A stretch of DNA of 64,000 nucleotides from Pyrocephalus nanus (lineage: Eukaryota; Chordata; Aves; Passeriformes; Tyrannidae). Shown here one piece after another: positions 41,680 through 50,562 of this stretch. The stretch's first letter is position 1, and each line of letters opens with the position of its first letter. The notes under the pieces were generated by a model. That model saw only the letters and a program-made list of their open reading frames with translations, was not told the DNA's origin and did not search any database. A program made the position numbers and the translations under genes. Where the stretch lies: the NCBI GenBank assembly GCA_038380795.1, contig CM076260.1, forward strand, positions 8,448,033 through 8,512,032, given 5' to 3'.

Positions 41680-42147
41680 TATTGGGGGGGGGGGGGGGGG
41701 GTTGTCCCCCAAGGAGAGACCCTTGCTGGCACACTTTGTTAGGAGACAGTCACACACAGGTGACCCAAAATGGCGTTTATTAAAACAAGATGTCAGTTTA
41801 TATACAGGGGAATATGGAAGGATCGGAACAAAGGTGGGATTCTTGCTAGGAACATCAAATCCTGAGGGTCAGTGATAAGAGAAATGGAGGGATTGGCCGC
41901 AGGGGATATGTCCAGTCATACAGGGGGAAGGGAGAGTTGGGGAGGAAAGGAAGGAGTGGTCTGGGGTACAGACAGGGCAGTTCTACAGAAGTTTGTGAGG
42001 CTGCGCCTCATAGCTGGGTCTCAGGAAACTTTTCGCAGCTGCAGTTGTTAAAGAACTTCCAGATAAACTTCTTCCTCTGAGACTTCTTCGCAGCCCTTTT
42101 GCATCTTTCTCCATTCTCTGTAGGCTTCTATTGGCCCACCTCCAACA
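41680..42147 (-). mobile_element. Solo LTR, class II (alpha/beta-like) endogenous retrovirus
   Basis: A 468-bp solo LTR read on the minus strand. Its termini form an inverted pair: it begins TGTTGG (right end, 42147 leftwards) and ends CCAATA (left end, where the canonical CA has become TA). Perfect 6-bp duplications GTGAAA flank it. Inside, on the minus strand, are TATATAAA (41797-41804) and AATAAA (41776-41781), followed at once by CGCCATTTT. That AATAAACGCCATTT arrangement resembles the polyadenylation/R junction of alpharetroviral LTRs, and 6-bp duplications fit class II elements. An 18-G run (41684-41701) sits near the 3' end. No internal retroviral sequence remains, so it arose by LTR-LTR recombination. 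It is non-coding. Confidence 0.88.
41684..41701 (+). repeat. Poly(G) run, 18 G, inside the solo LTR
   Basis: Eighteen consecutive G on the plus strand, followed by ttgtccccc. Exceptionally long for a G homopolymer and likely unstable or prone to sequencing error. Confidence 0.95.
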
Positions 42148-42153
42148 GTGAAA
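42148..42153. repeat. Right target-site duplication GTGAAA of the solo LTR
   Basis: Perfect copy of the hexamer at 41674-41679, immediately after the caaca terminus of the LTR. Confidence 0.85.
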
Positions 42154-43813
42154 CATAATAAATTTCAGAAAGTGAGAGGGAGCCTAAAACCCCAATAATT
42201 TCACTGGTTTGGGGACTGGGTCCAATCTGATGGACGAAATTTGTCAGGCTAGAACACTTGATTGTCATAGTCTTCTTCCTTTCTCAGGAAGGAAGCAATT
42301 CATAGGGTAAGTGCATTATTTGTAGCTGAGTTCCAATCTGACAAGAAGACAGTTTTTTCTGCAGTTCTGTGGTTCCAGCCTGCCAGAGCCATGACACTAT
42401 CTTGTCTGATCTGACTTTGTAGGGATAGTGCCACTAATTTGCTATGGCAAGAGAGTCCTAGAAAACAAAAAATTATGTTTATCAGTGCATCCCAGCAATC
42501 TCAGCTCTGATAATATGTTTTTGGCCTGCTAAATTTAAGTGTGCCCTTTGAAGCTTATATTGAATTTACTGTCTCAGAGCAAAAGACCACAAAGAAAAGC
42601 ATGAGCAACTGGATATTTCCCCAGTATTTTGCAGGAACTTCTGGTCTGTTTTAGACTGAACTCCTTGTGAACATGGTTTCTCCAGTTTCTAAGGACACCT
42701 TGTACTGGCATTGAGAGACACAATTACTCTGTGTGTACTTTGCCTAATTCATATATCACTTGACAACTGCAGATGCATAAACAAAGTGATATTCTTAGGT
42801 GAATCGATTTCTAACCCAAGCTGCAGCCCAAATTAACTGTAGATAGACATATAAATGAATTCTGAAAAAATCCCTCACTTTCCTGTTTCAGTGGGGAAGA
42901 TTTACTTTTCTTTCATAAATTCTAAGCGCAGAGACGACAATCCCTCTGTGTGAAAGAATTTCCTGTGAGAAGCAAAAATTATTTTAAAACAAACATATTT
43001 TTCTCTCATGAAAACCCTAAAATCTTACAATTTTCATGACTATGTTCACATTCAGCTACCTTAAAATGTGTAGTTTGACCTGGTGCTTTGAAACACCTCT
43101 GACAAACAAGTCAAGAAGGTTCTTTACTGGGACAAAAAGCTAAATGAAATGGTGTTGGTAGTCAATTAGTTAACACTTTCTTTACTAAGCCAGTACTTTT
43201 GACTATTAATGAAGTACTGTGTTTGAGAAGAAAATTAAAACATAGGTCCCTGACCATTTTGTTTCATTAAACATGCAATGACATTTTACCCAAAGCAGGA
43301 GATGTTAGGTTCAATGTTCTTATAAAATTCCTATCTGGGTAATTACATCCTGCTCTACTAAACTCCCCCCTCGAGAAAATTTAATTAAAGTGATTTGATG
43401 TCTCTCTGGCACAGAGTAGACAGGTGTCTGTAGCACAAAAGCTACCAGCCCAGTTGACATAAATTGGAGCTCTTTGTGGCAGGGAAAGCAAGGATTGAAG
43501 CATTACTTTCTCCTCACCAGAAATGGATGTTCCATTTCAGGCACTGGGTACATCCACATTATGCTGCTGATAACAAAGTAAACTAAATTTTTTTGATATC
43601 TGCCTGGAACTTCTTTTAAGGAGTGGGTACTGAATTCATAGCTCACAGCTCTTTCAGCAATCAGCTAGGTTCTTAGTAGGTTTTATTAATGTTATAAGTA
43701 GTGATTAAATAGATATACACAGGAGAGAAGGATGGGGAAGGCACTTTTGCAGTGCAGCTGGGAATCTACTACACAGACATTGAGAAAGTCTTTCATATTA
43801 AAAATCAAATAAT
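42154..43813. other. Unique noncoding DNA
   Basis: No gene or repeat family was recognised between the solo LTR and the CR1 copy. Confidence 0.5.
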
Positions 43814-44530
43814 CACAGAACCTTTAAGGCTGTAGAACAACTCTGGAGGACACACAGTTCAACACCTCTTCTCAAACCGGGATCAGTTAAAGTGAGTTAG
43901 CCAAGTCAGCATAGTTGTGTTTGAATACCTTCAAGGATAGAGTCCACAACCTCTCTGGGCAACTTGTGCAAGGGTTTGACTACTCTCAGAGTAAAAACCA
44001 ACCAACCAACCAACCAACCAACCAACCAACTAACAAACTCCAAAACAAAAAAAAACCCCCCAACTAAACAAAAAAACCCAAACAAACAAAAAAAAAACCC
44101 CAAACCCAAAACCAAACCAAACAAACAAAACCACCACCAACAACAACAAAAAACCCCCCAAAAAACCCTCCCCATTTTTTCTTCCATTGAAACAGATTCC
44201 CAGTGCTTCATCTTGTGTTAATTACCTCTTATCCTTTCACTGGGCACCACCGGGCCTGTTTCCAGTTCCTTTACTCTCTCACCAGGTGTTTATACACATT
44301 GATAAAGTCTTATCCTGAACCTTCTCTTCTCAAGGATGAGCAATCCCAGTTCTTTCAGCCTCCCTCTTTTATGTCAGATGTTCCAAGCCCCAAACTAAGT
44401 TGTGGACCTTTGCTGGACTTGTTCCACTATGTCCATGTCTCTCGTGCACTAAGGAGACCATAACTCTACTGAAAGCTCCAGATGGGTTTCACTAGGTCTG
44501 AGTAAAGGCTGATTAAAAGATTTACTTTCT
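43814..44530 (-). mobile_element. Old CR1 LINE fragment with a large A/C-rich expansion inside
   Basis: The plus strand shows decayed reverse-complement CR1. Atcacagaacctttaaggct comes first, then taccttcaaggatagag, caacctctctgggcaact and gggtttgactactctcagag. After an A/C-rich interruption it resumes with cctcttatcctttcactggg, aaccttctcttctcaaggat, gttctttcagcctccctc, ggacttgttccactatgtcc and ctccagatgggtttcactag. These are in the correct order for one element in minus orientation. It is diverged and non-coding, and its left end (right edge here) fades near 44530. The family assignment is confident. The subfamily is not assigned. Confidence 0.88.
43996..44172 (+). repeat. (AACC)n followed by A/C-only low-complexity tract, within CR1
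   Basis: About eight aacc/ccaa units (43996-44030) lead into roughly 140 bases of nearly pure A and C with repeated A5-9C3-6 steps. It interrupts the CR1 copy where that family normally has unique sequence, so it replaced or expanded part of the element after insertion. Confidence 0.92.
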
Positions 44531-45916
44531 TCTACGTCTTCCAGCTGGACAGATGACCATCCCCTGTGTTCTAAATACCTCTGCACTAGGTGGGAGAAGA
44601 CAGCTTGAGGTCTGACAGTGCCTTTTTGGAGGAAAAGGTCGATATACTCAAGAATCAGATGGGCATATTCTCTGGATGTCATATGTCTTGCAAATATTTT
44701 GCTTCAGATCCACTTGCATATGACTGTCATTCTTTACTGATTCTCAGCAATAGCCTAGCCTTTTAAAGCTTTAATTAAACTGTCTCACTAATGGACAGTT
44801 AATGATTTAAAAGGAAACAATTCACCAATGTCATGCCCCTCCATTATACAGTACATATTTTAACAGTTTGCACTGAATCATTTGCTTATCAAGACCTTGA
44901 ATATCTCAACAATAGTACTACCTTTTATCAAAATAACATAACATGATACAATGTGCTTAAAGTAGAGTGACAGCAAGAGCTGTGTCTTGAATGCAAATGC
45001 TGCATTGTGCTATGGCAAAAAAACCTTCCACAAATCTAATGAGTCAGACATAGCCTTGAGTTTGGATGATATTCAGCATAATGACATGCCTCAAAAGTAA
45101 TTGCCAAGCAGTCCCTCATCACTCACAGAGCCTACTCAGTCATCTAGACCCTGTGCAAGCAAAACTCCCAGTGACTTCAACAAAGTAATGCCTTAAAAAT
45201 GAACTCAGGATTATTCAGGGGAAAAAAACGAAGTGAAAGTCAAACAGAAAAACAATCACTTTAGAATGTATACAGCTTCCATCATCATAATATCTCTGCA
45301 CTTCACAAGCTTTTCCCAAAATACTGTTAAGGACTCATAAAGTAGTAATTTTATGAATGGGTTTCTGATGCATCCAAGGTCATGCAAGAGATCTGGCAAA
45401 CAGCAACACCACAATCCACCCCAGGAGAAAGACCCTTGCCTCAGGATAAAGGGAATTCCAGTAGAGGCTTAGTTGTCTAATAATGATTAGGGTGTGCTAA
45501 TGGGTCATTTTATGAATCATATTTTATCATCAAAATGCAGCCATTAAAGTCTGAAGCAATGTTGATATTCAGACTGATTTCCTTATTGTTATTGACAGTA
45601 AACTCCATCCTGAGATAAAAACTTTCTCAATAGCCAACTAAAATATGTCTTGCTGCAGTGTTAAATCGCTTGGGATTCTTCTCTTTTCTAGTTAATTATA
45701 ATAATTGATTCTATTGATCCCATGCTTTTTCCGAAAATGTTTGTGCATGAATGACTCAACAATGAATAGCTAGAGCCACTCTTCTACACCAAAAATTATC
45801 AGCAGAAGATGACCAAGGATTAAAAATAGATTTATGAATTTAGTGAATAACAAGATGACTCAGGCTACTTTCACTGGTAAACTAGCTGCACTAGAGCCAG
45901 TTCTCCAGACATATGT
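44531..45916. other. Unique noncoding DNA with an unexplained open segment
   Basis: The minus-strand frame 44449-44703 is open for about 85 codons. Its upstream part (44531-44703) lies outside the CR1 similarity and reads like an ordinary mixed-composition protein segment. It is bounded upstream by a TGA at 44704-44706 and runs downstream into antisense CR1. I recognise no family. The rest of the interval has no gene or repeat. Confidence 0.4.
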
Positions 45917-46296
45917 TGTGGCTTAGTCCCAGGCAGCAGCTGAGCACCACACAACCACTTGCTCACTCCCTGTCTCCTGCAGTGGGACAGGGAAAAACAA
46001 TAATAAGACTAAAAAAGACCTCATTTAATATGTCAAAGAAGGAGAAAGGTGAAAGAAAAAAAGAAAAAAGGGGGCAAAGAATTTGCAAGATTTGCAAAGG
46101 CAATGACTCACCACCTCTCACAGGAAGATGGATGCCCAGTCAGTTTCTGAGCAATGTCTACCTTCCTCCCAAAACCTGTCCCCTGTGTTTTTATTGCCAA
46201 GCATGCCATTATACGGCATGGAATATCCCTTTGGTCAGTTTGAGCCAACTCTCCTGCTTTTGTCCTCTCCCAGCTTATTTTGTGCCCCTAATATAC
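45917..46296 (-). mobile_element. Outer ERVL-type LTR, left part (interrupted by a nested LTR)
   Basis: This begins tgtggcttagtcccaggcag, gctgagcaccacacaacc and ttgctcactccc, and continues through ggcatggaatatccctttgg and tcagtttgagcc, all features of a common avian ERVL-type LTR in reverse orientation. On the minus strand an ATTAAA polyadenylation-like signal lies near 46022-46029. It is cut at 46296 by the insertion of a plus-strand LTR and resumes at 47049. The two parts total 547 bp, close to the 574 bp of the relative at 55255-55828. Confidence 0.88.
46292..46296. repeat. Left target-site duplication TATAC of the nested LTR
   Basis: Pairs with catac at 47044-47048 (four of five bases identical), on either side of the inserted plus-strand LTR. 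Confidence 0.7.
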
Positions 46297-46493
46297 TATA
46301 GTGGGTTTCTGTTCCTGGATTTTGGTAGCTGGGAGGGGGCAGGGGGATTTGGCAACAGGGGTGGCTTCTGTTAGAAGGTCCTGGAAGCTTCCCCTGTCCT
46401 GTGGAGCCAAAGCCAGCCAGCTCCTGGACAGACTTCCTGCCACTGGCCAAGACTGAAACAATTAGGAGTAATAGTAATGCCTCTATGATAACA

Positions 46494-46500
46494 TATTTAA
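46494..46500 (+). promoter_or_regulatory. TATA-like box of the nested LTR
   Basis: TATTTAA follows a gataaca context in the U3-like half of the LTR, 357 bp upstream of the AATAAA. It matches the usual promoter position of such LTRs. Whether it is active is unknown. Confidence 0.6.
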
Positions 46501-46856
46501 GAACAGAAGAGTGTGGTGCAGAAGAAATTCCAGCCAGGGAAGAGCTCATCCGTGAAGGACTGTAACCCATGGAGGAGTGACCCACGGGACAGCAGTTTGG
46601 GAAGAACTGCTGCCCAAAGGGTGGATTCGCTCCGGAGAGGTCCATCAAGGAGTGTTTCCCGTGGGAGGGACCCCATGGAAGCAGGGGGAGGACTCCTCTC
46701 CCTGAGCACGGGGAGAAACAACAACTGACTGCAACTCCCAGTCCCCCTGCACTGCTGGGGGAAGGAGGGAGAACATGGAAGGAGGGAGGGGGGGAAGGTG
46801 TGTTTAAGAGTTGTTGGGGTTTTTTTTTCTCACTCTTTGGCTCTTATCCTGTTGGT

Positions 46857-46862
46857 AATAAA
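46857..46862 (+). terminator. AATAAA polyadenylation signal of the nested LTR
   Basis: AATAAA followed by tgtaagtactttccccac, the position expected for the R/U5 part of this LTR family. Confidence 0.65.
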
Positions 46863-47043
46863 TGTAAGTACTTTCCCCACTTTGAGTCAGTTTTTCCTGT
46901 GAAGGTAATCAGTAACTGACTTCTCCCAGCTGTTTTCTTAACTCATGAATCCTTAGCTAGTTTTTTTCCTTTCCTCTGTCCAGTTTCAGAGGGAGAGTGG
47001 CTTTAGTGGGCACCTGCTATCTGGCCAGGGTCAACCCACTACA

Positions 47044-47048
47044 CATAC
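47044..47048. repeat. Right target-site duplication CATAC of the nested LTR
   Basis: Follows the ccactaca terminus and matches tatac on the left in four of five bases. Directly after it the outer LTR resumes. Confidence 0.7.
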
Positions 47049-47215
47049 TTAGGGGGGGGGGATTTGGGAAAAAAAAAAAAAAAAAAGAAAAACTTGACAC
47101 TGTGCAAGTGCTGCTCCACCACAGTCAAAATACCAGTGTGTTATCAGCACTTATAAAAGCAAAGCACAGCACCACATGGAAGAAAATTATGTCCATCACA
47201 GCCATACCTGGTACA
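47049..47215 (-). mobile_element. Outer ERVL-type LTR, right part
   Basis: Continuation of the interrupted minus-strand LTR. It carries the family's right-end landmarks in order: acttgacactgtgcaag, gtgtgttatcagcac, atggaagaaaattatgtcc and a terminus gccatacctggtaca. The same landmarks appear at the right end of 55255-55828. A poly(G) run and an A17 run near its left edge (47052-47078) are later expansions. No clear target-site duplication of the outer LTR survives. Confidence 0.87.
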
Positions 47216-50200
47216 CCATGAGATCTCATTTAAGTCAATAAATTGTCTTAAGATTTAAACAACGATGGCCACATCCATAGATCTATTGAAAATAGGCAGT
47301 CAGCTGAGTTCATGGCATTCATTATTTAGCATTCCTCTTTTGACATTTTAGGTTATAGGGAGAGAAAGATACTTAGATTTTAACAAAATATAATAGCATT
47401 TTGCTACAAATTGCTGGGAATTAATTTGTCCTCTTCCTGCTACAAATGTTTCCAAGCTTTATAACAGGGCTTTTTATTATAGATTCTAAACTTTATCACT
47501 TTAAGCTATTGCTGGAAGGAGACTTTATTACAGGATGGTCACATAGCTTACTTTGTAAACAAATCGACTTTCTTCCTTGCTTCTGTTTTGTTTGGATGAG
47601 TAATTGTCTGGTACTTTTTTGCAGCAGTTCTCCTGGTTGCAGAGCCTTGTTGCACTATTTTAAATAAAATTGGTGGACTGAACTTCTTGTCTGTGGCCAT
47701 GTCTGTATTTCCTTTTAAACTGAGAGTGAACTCTCACATAGGAAACACTAATAAAAGAACAGAGTTTTATTTATTAGCATTGATTCTACGAATCACCTGG
47801 TGCAGCAAACAAACTCTATGGGCAATGCAATAATTTAGCAATTCTCTTAAATCTCAGTCTATTTCCTGACTCTTGCCAGTAGTACAAGGAAAAGTGAGAT
47901 AAAACAATGAGCAGCAATCACTGTTGTTCACCCTTTTGCTCCTTTATGGCTCATCACACAATAATGTAATTTACCACAAGCAGAGAAATCCTCAGGGAAC
48001 TCTTTATAGAATAGGAACTGGACTAAGATGTTTATAGATTTTTTTTTTTAAGGGTACTTTCTGAGGGAGAAAAACCCCCAACAGTACTGTTCTAATTTCC
48101 CCTTCTCCTCTACCTCCTGATACCAAAGTAACAGGCTGGCACCAGAACCATAGCACTTAGCCTGACTTTGTAGACTGTGGAACAAATTGTAACAGACATT
48201 GTAAATCCAGTCTTAGGCTCAATGCAGTTTAAGATTGATTCAAATTCTCATCTGCTGCTTCCCAGGACAGGGAACTATTGGTTTGTATGCTGGGCCAGCT
48301 TCCACAGAATTTGAAGTTGGTCTCTTTAAATTTCTCCTCCTTACTCAGTGGAGAAAGATAAAATTGTTCCAGAGATGTTCAAAGAAGGAAAAGACTGTAA
48401 TGAGGTGCCTCTTGGAAGGACTAGAAGTACATAAATTCAAACTGACTGATACTGAATCACAACTTAACTGTTTCCTTCAGACAGAGCAAAAGAAAAGTAT
48501 TTGTAAAACATGATGCTAACAGTGTAAAAATATTTATCAGTCAGACTGGGGGGATATAAAAGGAATCTACTTCACTTAGTGTGAAACAGTGCTGTCAGGA
48601 AAAAAACTGCCCCAAACAGTATTATTAGATGTGGAAAAGTACTTCCAGTGCCTACAGCTCTATACATCACTGAAGAGGTGCTGGGACTATACAAGTGGAC
48701 CAACTGATATCTGTGATAGGAATGGAAAGAAAACTGGAGAGTTTCAGAAAAGCTTTTATTCGTAGGTGGTAGCACAGAAACTGCAGTATGGTGGGATGTT
48801 TTTCACCCTTTGATTAGGAGGAGAACAATATATTGGACGTACATTTGCTGTCCTCATTTTTACGAGTTGTATATGAGTCCTTAGTGGCAAGACATATTCA
48901 GGATATTTTATTTCAGACAGGATCCTGTCAGGTTGGATTGACTAAGATCAGGCATTTCAATATCCCCTTGCAAAAGCAGTACTTTAAGACAAGTCTTCTA
49001 GATGCTTCCTGTGCAAAAGAAATATTCTAGATAAAGGGGCAGGAATTGTAGGAATAGTTTTTAATACCTGGCAGTACCAGTGATGGGCACAACTAAAACT
49101 TTAGCACTATCAGAAGAGTAAGGAACACAACCTAAATCTGAATAAGAGCCCAACGTAAATTGTAGAAGGAGATTAAATCTGGTGACACATCTGATTCAGA
49201 TAAATAAAAGTGACAATGCTATATATGAACCTGCTGTAAAGAGCTAGGAAATGCATCAGAACTGCTGAACTTTTTGTTTAGCTGTAGACCAGAGTTGTGA
49301 GAAGGCCCATTTTTCTCTAAGAGCAACATTATCAAGAGGAAAAAAGTGAGTGTTACACGTAGGTGCCCTTTGCCCTGAAAACTGGAGATCAGAAAGCTGG
49401 ATCAGAAAACAAAACTATTGAAGAAAATGAATCTTATATTGCTTCTGCTGAATGTCAGTGGTATAGTCAGTACATTATAGTTGCACTAACCACCACTGAA
49501 AAGAGCCTGAGCATTTACAAAGCCTTTCAGACAAGGTTTTGCTTTTGCCGCCACTGTAGTGCCTACTCATGTGTTCAAAAGGACAGTTAAAACCAAAATT
49601 TGTTGGATTTCTTCTTCACCTGTTCCTCTTTGACAAGGACAAGATGGGCAAAAAAGATTTGAAGGAACAGAGACATTTTTCCCCATATCATTTAACTATG
49701 ACAACTGGTGAGGGAAAAAGTAAGCTTTAAAGTAAAATTCACCTTTTGAAAAAAATTATAACATCAGAAATATTGTCACAAGACTCTTATCCTTTTCCTA
49801 TGAGAGATTTTTGAAATGAGAAGAATATTTGGCTATGAAGAGTTGACTGGTCATGAAAGAGAAGAAAACACCTAATTTTAAAATAAAAGAGTCTGAAGAC
49901 CAAAAAAAGATTAATGACCATGGCACTGAAGAAAAGGTAAGGAAGAGAAAGTTCGCTCACTAAACAGTGCTGCATGTGAGAAATAGTTAGATTTGTTTGT
50001 GCAAAGTCCCAGAGCAAGAAGTGCAAGGAACTTGAGTAATCGCTCATGATGAGCCTTGCTAGTAGCAGGTGAAAACCGGGTTACAAGCAAGGTAAGCACA
50101 CTCATCAGAAGATGTTATGGCTCTATTTATGAGAGTAAAAAAAAAAAAATTCATTAATGATGGGATAAAATACAAAGAAAAGTGCAAAACAACTGCATTT

Positions 50201-50499
50201 GGGAGGGAAAAACTCCTTGTGCCTATCCATGTTGTACTCAGAGGGCAGCTCTGGAGAAAAAGCAGGAGATGGAGCCAAGATCTTCATGGTGGGACATAAT
50301 ATACGAATAGAAGACAAAAAATTGAAAGAAAAGAAGTTAAAATTTGATATAAAGAATTTTTTAAAATATTTTATGCATTTTTTCCTTTTTTTTTAATGAC
50401 TGTCTTGCAGTGGGGCAGGTTGTCCAGAGTGGCTGTGCAGAGTTTACCCTCTCTTTACGTTTTCAACATAAAGCACAGTAAAATCTGTTCTGACCCAAC
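47216..50499. other. Unique noncoding DNA
   Basis: No gene or repeat family was recognised. Short open frames such as 48235-48513 (plus) and 49363-49590 (plus) have no recognisable product or exon boundaries. Confidence 0.45.
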
Positions 50500-50562
50500 A
50501 GCTGATCTTCAAAATATCTCTTCCAAGCTAAATTATCCTGTTATTCCATGATTTTGTGACTG
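50500..50562 (+). mobile_element. Decayed CR1 LINE 3' terminus
   Basis: The phrase ctgatcttcaaaatatctct, then tccaagctaaattatcctg and ttattccatgattttgtgac, parallels the CR1 end (gatctc...cccttccaacctaa...attctatgattctgtga). Only about 60 bases are recognisable, and the copy is old. Confidence 0.5.

Larger units (their letters stand above)
46297..47043 (+). mobile_element. Nested solo LTR, ERVL-type, plus strand
   Basis: A 747-bp LTR begins tatagtgggtttctg (canonical TG decayed to TA), continues ttttggtagctgggaggg and ggggtggcttctgttagaag, and ends cagggtcaacccactaca. These are hallmarks of a widespread avian LTR. It carries a TATTTAA box at 46494-46500, a G-rich stretch near 46750-46795 and an AATAAA signal at 46857-46862 in the expected order. 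Five-base duplications (tatac/catac, one mismatch) flank it. The interrupted outer LTR continues on both sides, which proves the insertion. No internal viral sequence is present. The open frames crossing it are incidental. Confidence 0.9.

Noticed and set aside
41534..41783. Open frames across the poly(G) region
   Set aside because: They encode only homopolymer Gly or Pro runs, on opposite strands of the LTR end. Not genes.
45913..46648. 153- and 137-codon open frames over the nested LTR region
   Set aside because: They run through LTR sequence and across the junction of two oppositely oriented LTRs, so they are not viral or host genes.
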